From Acidobacteriota bacterium (lineage in GTDB: Bacteria > Acidobacteriota > Terriglobia > Acidiferrales > UBA7541), in NCBI GenBank assembly GCA_003224525.1, contig QHZB01000195.1, forward strand, positions 16,082-80,081: DNA of 64,000 nt, written 5' to 3'. The notes below the pieces were generated by a model. The model saw nothing but the letters and a program-made list of their open reading frames with translations. It was not told where the DNA came from and did no database searches. Both the position numbers and the translations under genes were made by a program. Shown piece by piece: positions 9,150 to 20,800 of the stretch (its first letter is position 1; every line of letters starts with the position of its first letter).

Positions 9150-10148
9150 ATGAACGCTAGAAGATGGGTTTGCCTGTCGATTCTCGTTGTTGGATTGTTG
9201 TGCAGCAGCAGTGCGCAGGAACGGAGCGCGCAAAAAATACGATTGACGAGTCTGCCGGGCCGTCCGCTGCCTGTAGTTGCGGCGGAAATGAACGGTACGT
9301 TCGTGAAGTTCGGAATCGAAGTGGAGGTCAACCCGGCGCCGAATTCGGATGCGATGCGGGCCGCCTTGGCGGAGGGACAGGCGGATGTTGCCCACGCGGC
9401 GGTGGACAACTCTGTCGCGATGGTGGAACTGACCGGCGCGGACGTGGCCATTGTGATGGGAGGGGAAGGCTCGTTGAACGAACTTTTCGTGCAACCGGAC
9501 ATTCATTCGGCCGCGGAATTGCGCGGGAAAACTCTGATCGTCGATGCGGTGAACACGGCGTACGCCCTTCAGATGAAAAAGATTTTGCTTCTGAATGGAC
9601 TGCAAGCCGGGCGGGACTACGAGATGAAGCCTTACGGGGCCACGCCGCAGCGATTGGTGGCCATGCGCGAACACAAAGAATTTGCTGGTTCGATGCTTGG
9701 TCCGCCGGCATCGATTGTTGCCAAGCGCGAAGGCTTCGTGAGCCTCGGCTCGACGCAGAAGCTCATCGGGCCGTATCAGAGTTATGGTGCTTTCGTGCAG
9801 CGTAGATGGGCGAGCGAACACAAGGATGCGCTGGTGCGTTATCTTGCCGCGTACATCGAGGCGCAGCGCTGGCTGATGGCCCCGGCCAACAAAGAGAAGG
9901 TGATTGCGTTGATGATGAAGGAATCGAAAATCCCCGAGGATGTTGCGGGGGAGACGTACGCGGTCTTGATTGAAGGTCACGGCGGATACGCGGACGGGGC
10001 GGGCTTCGATCTCGATGGTTTCAAAAACGTGTTGAAGCTGAGAGCGGAAGTGGAAGGTCAGTGGGGCGGGCATCCGCCTGCTCCTGAGAAATACTACGAT
10101 TCCTCGTATTACGTCGAGGCGCTTAGAAGACTGAAAGGGGCGAAGTGA
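9150..10148 (+). CDS. NMT1/THI5 (SsuA)-like ABC transporter substrate-binding protein
   Basis: Signal peptide; PLPVVAAEMNGTFVKFGIEVEV, DVAHAAVDNSVAM, ELRGKTLIVDAVNTAYALQMKKILLLNGL. Confidence 0.8.
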   Translation: MNARRWVCLSILVVGLLCSSSAQERSAQKIRLTSLPGRPLPVVAAEMNGTFVKFGIEVEVNPAPNSDAMRAALAEGQADVAHAAVDNSVAMVELTGADVAIVMGGEGSLNELFVQPDIHSAAELRGKTLIVDAVNTAYALQMKKILLLNGLQAGRDYEMKPYGATPQRLVAMREHKEFAGSMLGPPASIVAKREGFVSLGSTQKLIGPYQSYGAFVQRRWASEHKDALVRYLAAYIEAQRWLMAPANKEKVIALMMKESKIPEDVAGETYAVLIEGHGGYADGAGFDLDGFKNVLKLRAEVEGQWGGHPPAPEKYYDSSYYVEALRRLKGAK

Positions 10149-11387
10149 ATGGATTTCATGGCGAAGCAAGACCGAGTGAGAGCTCTGCGGATTGCGGGGA
10201 TGATTCTCAGCGCGCTTGCGTGGACGGGAAATGCCCTGGCGCAGCAGAAAGAACGAACGCTCGATGAAATCAAAGCCGAGGCGATCAAGCGCGCGGAAAA
10301 TGGAATGTATCCTCTGATCGGACTTGATGCCTCGGATGTGCGTGAGGCGTTTGCTGCGATCAAAACGTCCGACTACGACGAGTGGGCCGCCGCTTTCAGC
10401 ACCGTCGCGGACCGCTACATGACGCAGGCCAAAGCGATCGAGGGCACAGATGCCGCAAAGGCGAGTGCGCTGTACGTCAAAGCGTGGCGGCTGTATTCGT
10501 TTGGGCGGTGGCCGGTGCCTGCGACTCCCGGCAAGCAGCGCGCGTACGCGAAGGCTCTGGAAGCGTTTCTCGCACACGCGCGTTTGATGGATCCGCCGCT
10601 CGAAGTGGTGCGCATTCCGTTTGAAGGATCGGAGATCGTTGGCTATTTGCGGCTGCCGAAAAATGCGAAAGGCCCTGTGCCGTTGGTGATTGCGATCAGT
10701 GGACTCGATAGCCGGAAGGAAGATCTTTCTGAAAACTTCGGCGCCATTTTGCCTTACGGTATTGGATTTATAGGGCTGGATTCGCCGGGCACGGGGCAAG
10801 CGCCGATCAAAGCGAGCGAAACGGCGGAACGCGAATTCTCGCGGGTGATTGATTACCTGCAAACTCGGCCGGAAGTGGACAAGACGCGAATCGGCATGGA
10901 TGGGCAGAGTTTCGGCGCGTACTGGGCGACGAAGCTGGCGATCCTGGAGCACGCACGCTTGAAAGCAGTGGTGGCGCAATCGCCGCCGGCGGACGCGACG
11001 TTCCAAAAAGATTTTGTGATCAACAAGACGCTGGGAAATCGCGAATATCTCTTCGGACTGGGTCCCGCGCTGATGTCGATTTACGAAGGCGCGAAAACGG
11101 TGGATGACCTGGCGAACATTTTTCCGAAGATGTCGCTGGTTTCGCAGGGGCTGCTGGGGAAGCCGACGGCGCCGATGCTGATCATCGCGGGAGTTTTGGA
11201 TACGCAGGTGCCGATCTCGGATACGTATCTGCTTCTTAGCAACGGTGACGTACCGAAGGAGGCTTGGATCAATCCGCAGGGCGGGCATCTGGGAAGGCAA
11301 GTGAAAGTGTGGCCTGATCCGGTGATTTTCCGGCAGGTGATTATTCCGTATCTGGTGAGGAAGCTGGGCGTGGAGAGCGGAGGTTGA
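10149..11387 (+). CDS. Secreted alpha/beta hydrolase (FrsA / DPN-hydrolase-like)
   Basis: PLVIAISGLDSRKED, GFIGLDSPGTGQAP, IGMDGQSFGAYWATKLA (nucleophile elbow GQSFG), LIIAGVLDTQVPISD. Confidence 0.83.
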   Translation: MDFMAKQDRVRALRIAGMILSALAWTGNALAQQKERTLDEIKAEAIKRAENGMYPLIGLDASDVREAFAAIKTSDYDEWAAAFSTVADRYMTQAKAIEGTDAAKASALYVKAWRLYSFGRWPVPATPGKQRAYAKALEAFLAHARLMDPPLEVVRIPFEGSEIVGYLRLPKNAKGPVPLVIAISGLDSRKEDLSENFGAILPYGIGFIGLDSPGTGQAPIKASETAEREFSRVIDYLQTRPEVDKTRIGMDGQSFGAYWATKLAILEHARLKAVVAQSPPADATFQKDFVINKTLGNREYLFGLGPALMSIYEGAKTVDDLANIFPKMSLVSQGLLGKPTAPMLIIAGVLDTQVPISDTYLLLSNGDVPKEAWINPQGGHLGRQVKVWPDPVIFRQVIIPYLVRKLGVESGG

Positions 11388-11941
11388 AGGTTCTTCCGCT
11401 TTCTCGACATGGCTCCCTCCTGGAGTTGATTTGCCATGCGAGGCGGCCCAAACTGTGCGGAACGGAGCACTCCCTTGAACGGGATCGACGTACTCCGATG
11501 AGGAGCCGCCGTCACCACTGTTTTGACCACAGAGTCTGAGGCCATGCTAAAGAACGGGCTCCCGAAGGATGCACCATTGATGCTTTCGGCCTACTTGCCG
11601 GCGCGCATGGGCCCGCTCATCGTATCGCAACGAAGCCCCAGGCTCAGTTCCTTACCTATTTGACCCACGCATCGCGGGTCCGTTGCTAAAGAGCTGCTTA
11701 ATCGCTTGAAAAAACATGGGAAGCAAAGTCGATTGATCGTGCGACATCAGGCGAAATCTGCGAACAGAGGAGTGGCTGGCGACTTTTTGGGGTTGATGGC
11801 GTCGAACTTAATTGCGAGGGAGTGCGTAATTGGAAGAGAGGAAAGAGCGGGTCTGAAGACCGGCCATTACGGGTCACTGGGCTTGAAGTCGCTGAATTAA
11901 AGGATAGATGGAAGCGGGGTCGACCGAACTGGGAGGTGCGC

Positions 11942-14263
11942 ATGGGAACGCTGGGGCAGGATATCCGGTATGCCTTGAGGAACCTGGGGAAGACGCCGGG
12001 ATTTGCGTCGATCGCGATACTTACGCTGGCACTGGGGATTGGGGCGGCCACCGCAATTTTCAGCGTGATCGATAACGTCATGATGGAGCCTTTCCCCTAC
12101 CCGGATGCGCAGCGGTTCTATTCGGTGCAAATCCATGACGCGGAACGGAGCGAGCCCGGGGGACGGGGAGGGTACACGGGGGCAGAGTTTTTGGATTATG
12201 TGGAGCAGAATTATAAAGGGTGCATCGTGACGCCGGGGACGTTTGAGTTTTTGGGGATGCCAGCGCTCGCGGGGAGAGTGATGCAGCCGGCGGATTACGA
12301 GCCGGGAGCGCCGCCAGTCTTTATGTTGCGCTACAAAGTGTGGGTAAAGGATTTCGGCGCCGATCCGGGAATCTTGAACAAGACGTTTGTGCTGAATGGG
12401 ATATCGAGAACGCTGATCGGAATTATGCCGCCGCGGTTTGGATGGGGCGACGCAGACATGTGGATTCCGGCGAAGCCGACTCGGGCGGCGACCGGAAAAG
12501 CCATCGCGGGGGCGTTTCAGCAGCGCTGGTTCCTGCTGGGGCATCTGAAGTCGGGGATCTCCGTGAAACAGGCGGAGGCGGACTTTACGGTGGTGGCGAA
12601 GCATCTTGCCACGGTGTACCCGACGGAGTACCCAAAACGCTTCACGGTATTCATGGATTCCCTTACGAACCTGGTGGTGGGCAGGTTTAAGACGACGCTT
12701 TACATCGTGCTGGCCGCGGTGGGGTTGCTGCTGCTGATCGGCTGCGGGAATGTGGCGAACCTGCTGCTGGCAAGGGCGACGACGCGGGAAAAAGAGTTTG
12801 CCATCCGATCGGCGCTGGGGGCCAGCCGGTGGAAACTGATCCGGCAACTTCTGGTGGAGAGCATGCTCCTGGCGATCGGCGGCGCGGCGATGGGCACGCT
12901 GCTGGCGTGGGGAGGGTTGAAGTCCCTGGTGGCGCTGATGCCGCAAAACATCATACCGGCGGAAGCAGTGATCCGGCTGAATACTCCGGTGCTGGCGTTC
13001 ACGTTGTCGATAGCCGTGCTGACGGCGCTGGTGTTTGGACTGGTGCCGGCGCTGAAGGCGGCGCGAAAGGATTTGAACGAACCTTTGCGGGATAGCGGCA
13101 AGGGGATCAGCGGCGGATTCCGGCACGGGCGGCTGCGCGACGCCGTTGTGGTGCTGGAAGTGGGGCTTTCATTGACGCTGTTGGTGGGCGCGGGACTGCT
13201 GATGAGAAGTTTTGTGGCGCTTCGGGATGTGAAGCTCGGGTTGCAACCGGATCATGTCTTGGTGGCAAGGCTTCCGCTGCCAGTGGATCGGTACAAGACG
13301 GCAGACCAGGTGACGGGATTCTACCGGCCGCTGTTACAGCGTCTGAAAGCGCTGCCGGGTGTGGTGGAAGCGACGGAAACCAGCACGCTGCCGCCGTACG
13401 GCGGGATTCCGAGCGACATCGAGATTCCCGGGAAGACGCACGCGGAAAAATGGAATTTCGTGGACGGAAGGGGTTTCACGGAAGCGGAAGTGAACGGAGC
13501 GAGGAAGCTGGCGATTGTGAACCAGACGTTTGTGCACAAATATTTGGGCAACGAGACTCCCATCGGGAAACAAGTAAGAATCGCGCAACTGGCCGAGTTT
13601 GAAGACGCGGTGAAAGAGCCCATGTTTGAAATTATTGGGCTTGTAGCGGACGCAAAGAACCGGGGATTGCAAGATCCGATCGAGCCGGAGATCTGGGTGC
13701 CGTACACGGTGACGGGTTCGGCGTTCCGCGGAATCCTGGTGCGGACAGCGAAAGAACCGATGACGATGATGAATGCGGTGCAGCGGGAGATCTGGGCCAC
13801 GGATAGCAACGTGGCGCTGACGTTTACAGGGACACTGGAAGGCTACATCAGCCAGTTTTCGTATGCGGGACCGCGGTTTGGATTTTTGTTGATGACGATC
13901 TTCAGTTCGATTGGGCTGGTGCTGGTGACGCTTGGCGTTTACAGCGTGCTGGCGTACACGACGGCGCGGAGAACACAAGAAATCGGGATACGCTTGGCAC
14001 TGGGAGCGAATGGCTCGGATGTTCTCGGATTGGTGATTCGAATGGGGCTGCGATTGGTGGGGATTGGCGTGGGCCTTGGCCTGATCGCTAGCCTGGCGCT
14101 AGGGAGGGTGATTGCGACACAGCTCTGGGGAGTGTCGGCGTACGACCCGTTGACGCTTACGTGTGTTCCGGCGCTGCTTATTACAACCGGGCTGCTGGCG
14201 TGCTGGATTCCCGCGCGGCGTGCCGCGAATGTCGATCCACTGGTGGCCCTGCGGTATGAGTAG
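11942..14263 (+). CDS. ADOP-family MacB/FtsX-like permease
   Basis: DIRYALRNLGKTPGFASIAILTLALGIGAATAIFSVIDNV; two FtsX-like TM blocks (NVANLLLARATTREKEFAIRSALGASRW and TARRTQEIGIRLALGANGSDVL). Confidence 0.9.
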   Translation: MGTLGQDIRYALRNLGKTPGFASIAILTLALGIGAATAIFSVIDNVMMEPFPYPDAQRFYSVQIHDAERSEPGGRGGYTGAEFLDYVEQNYKGCIVTPGTFEFLGMPALAGRVMQPADYEPGAPPVFMLRYKVWVKDFGADPGILNKTFVLNGISRTLIGIMPPRFGWGDADMWIPAKPTRAATGKAIAGAFQQRWFLLGHLKSGISVKQAEADFTVVAKHLATVYPTEYPKRFTVFMDSLTNLVVGRFKTTLYIVLAAVGLLLLIGCGNVANLLLARATTREKEFAIRSALGASRWKLIRQLLVESMLLAIGGAAMGTLLAWGGLKSLVALMPQNIIPAEAVIRLNTPVLAFTLSIAVLTALVFGLVPALKAARKDLNEPLRDSGKGISGGFRHGRLRDAVVVLEVGLSLTLLVGAGLLMRSFVALRDVKLGLQPDHVLVARLPLPVDRYKTADQVTGFYRPLLQRLKALPGVVEATETSTLPPYGGIPSDIEIPGKTHAEKWNFVDGRGFTEAEVNGARKLAIVNQTFVHKYLGNETPIGKQVRIAQLAEFEDAVKEPMFEIIGLVADAKNRGLQDPIEPEIWVPYTVTGSAFRGILVRTAKEPMTMMNAVQREIWATDSNVALTFTGTLEGYISQFSYAGPRFGFLLMTIFSSIGLVLVTLGVYSVLAYTTARRTQEIGIRLALGANGSDVLGLVIRMGLRLVGIGVGLGLIASLALGRVIATQLWGVSAYDPLTLTCVPALLITTGLLACWIPARRAANVDPLVALRYE

Positions 14264-14483
14264 AAAGCCTTTGCAACTCTGCTTAGATCCGCGTCGAGAT
14301 CGCCGTTGGTGGCCAGTCTTTAGTTCTTAGTTTTTAGTAGGAGAAGAAGGAACGCTCTATCGTTCTCTGCTCTCCAGGAGGCTACTGCAAGAACTTTGGG
14401 TTTGTCCGTCCAAATTATTGCCGTCACAATGCACAAAAGAATCTTGGAATCAGCTCCGGCTAGAGGCTAGAAGCCGCTGTGTT

Positions 14484-16703
14484 TTAGGCCCAGGAAAAGC
14501 CGTGTTTGGAGAGCGGGAGGGAGCGGATACGTTTGCCAGTGACGGCGAAGATGGCGTTGCAGACGGCGGGAAGAACCGGCGGGAGCGCTGGCTCGCCGAG
14601 GCCGGTGGGTGAATTGTCGGTCTTGAGGAAATGGACTTCGATTTCCGGGGGCACTTGGTTCATGCGGACCGGGGGATATTCGTGGAAATTGCTTTGGAGG
14701 GCGCGACCGCCGTCGATGGTGATTTCGTAGGACATGACGTGGCTTAGACCTTCGATGACGGCGCCACGTACCTGATTTTCAGCGCTGCTGGGATTGATGA
14801 TCTGGCTGCCGACGTCGCCTGCTACCCAAACTTTATTTACTTTTATTTTGCTGTTGGCGTCGACGCGCAGCTCCACGACTTCGGCAAAATAGCCGCGATG
14901 AGAAAATTGGAAGGCCACGCCCATGCCAGTGTCCTTCGGCGCCTTGCGCGAGCCCCAGCCGGATTTTTCCGCGACGAGTTTCACCACGCCGCTCATGCGG
15001 GCGGCTTCGAGATCGGCTTCCGCCGGATTCGTCGAGGGCGTTGAGGACGGGATGCGGGGCGAGCTCAGGAGATCCAGACGGAACTGGACGGCGTCCTTGC
15101 CCGCGGCGTGCGCTAGCTCGTCCGTGAAGGATTGAAAAACCCATGAGAAGGCGTTGCTGCGAGGAGCGCGCATGGCGTAGGTGGGAACGCCGAGCGGCAT
15201 GAGCGACGCCCCGAAGAAAAAGTTTGGGAGGAACGTGCCGGGAAATTCGTTGCTGGGAATGTTGGCTGAGGGGGCAAACTGCTGGCCCTCGCCAAAGCTG
15301 ACAAAATGATTGCGCCAGGCGACGAGTTTGCCGGAGGAATCGAGGCCGCCCTTGAGGAAATGAAAGCCGGCGGGGCGGTAGTGGTCGTGGTGGAAATCGT
15401 CTTCGCGGGTCCAGAGGAGCTTGACCGGAACGCCGACCTGCTTGGCGATGGCGGCGGCTTCGAGCATGTAGTCGTTGGTAAGGCGGCGGCCGAACCCGCC
15501 GCCGGCGCGCTTCAGGTGCACGATGATGTCGTCGTGAGGAATGTTGAAGACTTTTGCGACGAGCTGGCGACCGGATTCGGGTGTCTGGCTGGGCGACCAG
15601 AATTCCATTTTGCCGTCGTGGTAATGCGCAAGGCAGTTCTCTGGCTCCATGGGGGCGTGGGCGAGAAAGGGATAGGAGTATGCGCCCTCGACGATTTTTG
15701 CGGCGGACCGCAGAGATTTCTCCGCGTCGCCGTCGCTGCGGACGGTGATAGCAGGCGCTTGTTTCGAAAGTTCATCGGCACGGTTTGCGAAGCCTGCGCT
15801 GCTTTGCTGGGCGGTCGCGCCTTCGATCCATTTGGCTTGCAACTTTTTCCGCGCGGTGTTGGCTTGCCACCAGGTATCTGCGACGATGGCGACGCCGCAA
15901 TGCAAGCCGAGCAGATCGGAGGTCCCATCCACTGAAAAAGCATGACGGACGCCGGGCATGGCTTTGATTTCATCGAAATTGGCGCTGAGGAACTTGCCGG
16001 CGTAGACCGGGCATTTTTCGTAGACGGCGTACAACATCCCAGGAAGTTTGAAGTCGATGCTGTAGAGATTTTTTCCGGTGACGATGGAGGCGTTGTCCAC
16101 GCTGTGAATGGGCTGGCCGATGATCTTGTAGTCTTTGGGATCCTTGAGCTTGACGGACTTGAGATCGGGCGGCGTCAGCGTGGCGGCTTTTTCGGCAAGC
16201 ACTCCGTAAGCAAGGGTGCGTTTTGACGGCTGGTGGGTAACGCGGCCTGAAGAGGTTAGGCATTCGGATTCGGGGACCGACCAGGTTTGCGCGGCGGCGG
16301 TGACGAACATTTGGCGGCACGCGGCGCCGACGCGGCGCAGCGGATCCCAATTGATTGGAGTAGCAGTGCTGCCGCCGGCGCGTTGCGGACCATACTTTGC
16401 TTCATCGAGATCGGCTTGCTCGATGCGGACATCTTTCCAGTCGACGTCGAGTTCGTCGGCGATAATCATGGGGAGACTGGTTTTTACACCCTGGCCAATC
16501 TCTGGGTTCTTGCCCATGATGGTCACGATGCCATCCGCTGCGATGCGGATGAAGGCGGTGGGAACGAAAGCGGGGGGCGAGGGCTGAGGCGCTTGGGCAA
16601 GAAGTTCAGCGAATGGATCGAGATGGAGTGCAACGAGGATGCCTCCGCCGGCGACAGCGGAGACGCGGAGAAAACTGCGGCGATCGAGGAGCGTGGTTTG
16701 CAT
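14484..16703 (-). CDS. Tat-exported xanthine dehydrogenase-family molybdopterin-binding subunit (IorB-like)
   Basis: [22 protein letters not shown] Tat signal; [70 protein letters not shown]. Start MQTTLL preceded by AGGAGG. Confidence 0.9.
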   Translation of the reverse strand: MQTTLLDRRSFLRVSAVAGGGILVALHLDPFAELLAQAPQPSPPAFVPTAFIRIAADGIVTIMGKNPEIGQGVKTSLPMIIADELDVDWKDVRIEQADLDEAKYGPQRAGGSTATPINWDPLRRVGAACRQMFVTAAAQTWSVPESECLTSSGRVTHQPSKRTLAYGVLAEKAATLTPPDLKSVKLKDPKDYKIIGQPIHSVDNASIVTGKNLYSIDFKLPGMLYAVYEKCPVYAGKFLSANFDEIKAMPGVRHAFSVDGTSDLLGLHCGVAIVADTWWQANTARKKLQAKWIEGATAQQSSAGFANRADELSKQAPAITVRSDGDAEKSLRSAAKIVEGAYSYPFLAHAPMEPENCLAHYHDGKMEFWSPSQTPESGRQLVAKVFNIPHDDIIVHLKRAGGGFGRRLTNDYMLEAAAIAKQVGVPVKLLWTREDDFHHDHYRPAGFHFLKGGLDSSGKLVAWRNHFVSFGEGQQFAPSANIPSNEFPGTFLPNFFFGASLMPLGVPTYAMRAPRSNAFSWVFQSFTDELAHAAGKDAVQFRLDLLSSPRIPSSTPSTNPAEADLEAARMSGVVKLVAEKSGWGSRKAPKDTGMGVAFQFSHRGYFAEVVELRVDANSKIKVNKVWVAGDVGSQIINPSSAENQVRGAVIEGLSHVMSYEITIDGGRALQSNFHEYPPVRMNQVPPEIEVHFLKTDNSPTGLGEPALPPVLPAVCNAIFAVTGKRIRSLPLSKHGFSWA

Positions 16704-16916
16704 AGGGCCTCCTTCTTGCTTTCGAGTTTGGTTGCGCGCGGGTGAGGCGGTTGGCATCGCTGGAATTGTAACGCGGTCTATCGGGTTTTGGTTTCACTGT
16801 TTTTGAGTGTGACGAAGCCGGGGCGCGCCACAGCGCCGATGATCGCCTGACGAACAAGACCAAGCATGCTTCGCTCCTGCGAATGCCGCGACGGAGGTTA
16901 CTCTAGAAGAAAGATT

Positions 16917-17786
16917 TTAGGAAGGTTTGGCTGGAGCAGCCTGAATCGTAGTTTGATAGCTGATGGACATGACCCAATGACCGTCGCGCTTAATCCACAG
17001 GCGGCTCACGTGAACCGGCTTACCAGAATAAGGCTGATGGAGGCAGGTCATCACCACGGCGTCTCCGAAATCAAACATCTGAGCTGATACCAGCGGGGCG
17101 GGCGCAGAACCATGGCCGGTCTGCTTCTGCAAATTGAGAGTTGCGATGCGATCGGCCTTGCTCAGTGGATGGTCATTGGTAGAGCCGAGCATGACGAATT
17201 CTCCCGCGATATGCGGCGACCAAGCGGAAGCGTCATGGTTCGTAACGCCGGTCTCCAAAGCCTGCCATGAAGCTATGATGGCCTGTTCTGCTTCGGTTTT
17301 CGGTTTGAATGGCAAAGTCTTGCACGGATTCTGGCAGTCATTCACGCCGGGCCCTGCCGCAGTCGCGGCCAGCTGGCCCAGAGCGACCTCGTGATAGACG
17401 AGCAAACGCCAACCTGCCGGACGCTTTACCCAGATGCGCAATACGTGGATTTTGTCGCGGCCGGACATCACCGCGCCGACCTGACCGTAGGTGCGCGGCT
17501 TAAGTTGCGCTCCGGTTTCGTTGCCAAGTGCGGGCGTGGGCAGGGACTTGAGGACGTCGGCCCGGGCTCGCGTCTTTCCGTCTGCATCCGTCCAAGTGAA
17601 ATCCGCGTCGAGCAGTTTGCCGACCGCCGCCTTGTCGTCTTTCGCGGCGGCCTGGACAAATTCGCTGTCGATCTGGAGAAGCGATGGTTCATCTGCGACA
17701 GCAATGGCGCGCTCGCCAGACTCCGCAGCCAGCATGACACCGAGCGCGACCCCGGCGGTCAGCACACTCGCGACAAGGCGTCTCAT
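16917..17786 (-). CDS. Secreted protein with two NTF2/SnoaL-like (DUF4440-type) domains
   Basis: Signal peptide MRRLVASVLTAGVALGVMLA; two successive SnoaL-like cores (DSEFVQAAAKDDKAAVGKLLDADFTWTDADG...; WQALETGVTNHDASAWSPHIAGEFVMLGS...). Confidence 0.7.
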   Translation of the reverse strand: MRRLVASVLTAGVALGVMLAAESGERAIAVADEPSLLQIDSEFVQAAAKDDKAAVGKLLDADFTWTDADGKTRARADVLKSLPTPALGNETGAQLKPRTYGQVGAVMSGRDKIHVLRIWVKRPAGWRLLVYHEVALGQLAATAAGPGVNDCQNPCKTLPFKPKTEAEQAIIASWQALETGVTNHDASAWSPHIAGEFVMLGSTNDHPLSKADRIATLNLQKQTGHGSAPAPLVSAQMFDFGDAVVMTCLHQPYSGKPVHVSRLWIKRDGHWVMSISYQTTIQAAPAKPS

Positions 17787-17889
17787 TGGTTTCAGTCCCC
17801 CCCTGGAATTCGTTCCCTCGGTTATACAGGGAAAAAGGGCCGGATGCGTGTCAGGGCCCCTTTGTTGTGTCCAAGTGTGCCCAAGCACG

Positions 17890-20800
17890 TTAGAAGGTGA
17901 ACTTCAAGCCCAACTGGATAGCGCGGGCGCTGCCCGAGCCAAGCACGGGGTTGAAAGAAGCGTTGTCGGGGGTAGCGCAGCCGCAACCGAAGGCGCCAGC
18001 CTGTGACGGATCGCCAGTTGCCCCCTGGCCGTAGCCACTCGTGCTGCCATAGGGATTCGCGAAATTGGGGTGGTTGAGAAAGTTGAAGGTCTCGACACGG
18101 ATTTGAGCTTTTACTTTCTCTCCAAACCTGAAGGATTTCGAGATCGAAAGGTCCACGTTATGGAAGCCAGTATCCCGGAAGATGTTGCGGCCCATGGTGC
18201 CAAACTGGCCGACAGCATTCGGGATCAGCAAAGAATTGCCCACCATATAACAATAGTTGGTCCCAATCTCGGGATCCGTAAGCGAAGTCACTGCACCAGG
18301 GCCGACGGAAGTGGCTGCGCTCAAGCAAGCGGCCGGGACGGGACCTGTGCAGGCACCGCCGCCACTCGGACCGAAGCACGGAATTCCATTGGGGCCGATT
18401 GACTTGAAGTCGGCCGGGTTGCCAAAGAAATTCCAACGGTCAGCGTTTTCGTTGGCTCCCGCAAAATTGTTCACCTGGTCGTTCACTCCCCAAGGTTGCC
18501 CGCTCTGCAGAGTGATGATGGTATTGAGCTGCCAGCCTTCGAGGAGTTGGCTCTTGGTTTTCTTTTCCGGGAGCGAATAGGTCACGGAAAGAGTAAAGCG
18601 GTGAGTGATGTCAAAGTCGCTGCTGCCACGATCCTGGCCGGGATGCTTGCTATCCTGGGGGAGGAACGCAACCCAGTTCGATGACAGGTCGTCAATGGCA
18701 TGAGCATAGGTATAGCCAGCCACGAAATCGAGACCATGGTAGTTGCGGGCCGTTAGCGTGGTCTGCAAACCGTGGTAGGTAGATCCATAGAAATTAGAGA
18801 GGTAGTTGATGTAGTTGAGGTAGGGATACTGAGCCGCGAATGGCTGCGCGGTGCTACCGTTTGCGATATCCGGCTGATTGAGATCCACAACTCCGATCAA
18901 TCTCACGCCATGGTTACCCACGTAAGTGGCCTCCAGGGAAAGCTTGCCGGAGAAGGCGTGCTGGATACCCAGAGTCCAATTCTCAACGTAGGGGGTGCGG
19001 AAATTGCGGTTCATGGAAAAGGTATCGCAAGGCCCCGGGTCGGTTCCGATGCCGTCACCGCACTGAACCGATGCGGTGACGCTGGAAGGATAAATTGCGG
19101 TAGTTTGATCCTGCCAGGTAAGGTTTGAGCCTGAGAGAGTAACGCCTGTGGCAAAAATGTTTCCGATGCCGCCGGTAGTAACGGGGGAGACGGGGCAATT
19201 GCCACCCACTGGAGCTGCAGGACATACAATGATGGTGGCGCCCGTGGGGACGGTACCAACACCCAACGTGACGGTGTTTTGTGTGTTCTGCTGAGAAAGG
19301 AACGCGTTCATGGAAAGAAGGCTGTAGATGATACTTCCTCCGGCGCGGACGATAGTGGTGCCCTTTCCGGTCACGTCCCAAGCGATCCCGAAGCGTGGGG
19401 AAAAATTCTTGTGGTCGCCTTTATAAATCGAGCCGATGTTCTTGCCCACCTGTTCAAAACCGACAGAAGGCTCCCAATTTCCGAACAGGTTGTTTGCTTC
19501 CTTAGGAACACCCTGGAGCTCGTAGCGGAATCCGAGATTCATAGTGACCCTTGGAGTGATGCGCCAGTCGTCCTGGGCGTAACCGGCGTAAAGCCACTGG
19601 GTAATATTACGGGTGGGATCTCCAGCCAAAAAGGTGGTATTCCCCGGTATTCCAGCGAGAAAGTCTTCGAGTGGAGAGGAGCCAGCGGCAACTCCGTCGC
19701 CTTGGAATCGGATCCGCCCTCTCCCTGCACGGAATGTGGCCTGATGGACCTGGTCTTTGCGGAGTTCGCCACCGAACTTAAAGGCGTGCTTGCCACGTAA
19801 GTACGACAGCTGATCAATAACGTCATAGACTTTGTCCGGCCCGACAATTTTGGGGAAATTGTGGAAGGAACCCAGTTGCGAAAAGGGACTGATTCTGATG
19901 TCGGGGATACCGCTCAACAAGGGAATGGAGAGGCCGGTGTTAATCTTGTAAGGGAAACCAATGTCGTCGGGGAGGATTTGTAGAACGTAGTGTGTGAACC
20001 CGCCACGAAGCTCGTTGGCCCAAGTGGAACTTGGAGTCCAAGCCCAGTGGGCGGAGACGTCTTGCGCTCGGGAATGAACTTTGGTGCGGAATTGCGGCAG
20101 GAGCTCGAAGAAGTCCATTCCCACGATGGTGTCGTTGCCGAAGAAATAGGAGCCGCTCAGAGCATTATGGTCGTTGATATGGTAATCCACTTTCCCTATC
20201 GCATTCTTTGAGCTATTAACGTTGGGATAGTTGAGCGATACAAACGTCCCCTGCCCGGTGTTCGGCGCGGGAGAGTATAATCCCAATAAATAATTGCTGA
20301 GCGGATTAACCACGAAACTCGCGTTCTGCGCCAGCAGGTCTTGAGTGGCATCGGCGACGCTGATGGAGCAGTCGCCCGTGGTGATCACCACACACCCGTT
20401 GCCGCCGCCACCGACAATGGAAGCCGTCGTCGGGACGTGTCCGGGCAGGGAGTTGCCGACGGTATACATCTGGCCTTCGTAAGCACCAAAATAAAAGAGC
20501 TTGTCCTTAATGATGTGCCCGCCGGCGCTCCCGCCGTACTGCTCTAGTTCTACAGGAGTCTTGTCTGAACCGACAGGGTTGAAGTAGTTGCGAGCATCGA
20601 ATTTGTCAGAGCGGCCAAAACCATAAGCAGTGCCATGGATGTCGTTGGTGCCCGATTTCAATCCGACGCTAGTGACTGCGCCGGGCTTCCAGCCGAACTC
20701 GGCCCTAGGATTGACCTGCGTATTGAACTCCTGAATCGCATCTATCGGTATAAGGGTGGCGGCATCACCGATGACAGCGGCGGCGTTAGTGACGCTCAGG

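Noticed and set aside
9129-11300. 723-aa minus-strand ORF opposite the NMT1-like and hydrolase genes
   Set aside because: Arg/His-rich low-information antisense translation typical of high-GC DNA; both plus-strand genes are clear homologues.
11388-11941. Possible mobile-element or lost-gene remnant between the hydrolase and ADOP genes
   Set aside because: No reading frame gave a recognisable transposase or other family.
11897-13126. 409-aa minus-strand ORF
   Set aside because: Antisense shadow of the ADOP permease.
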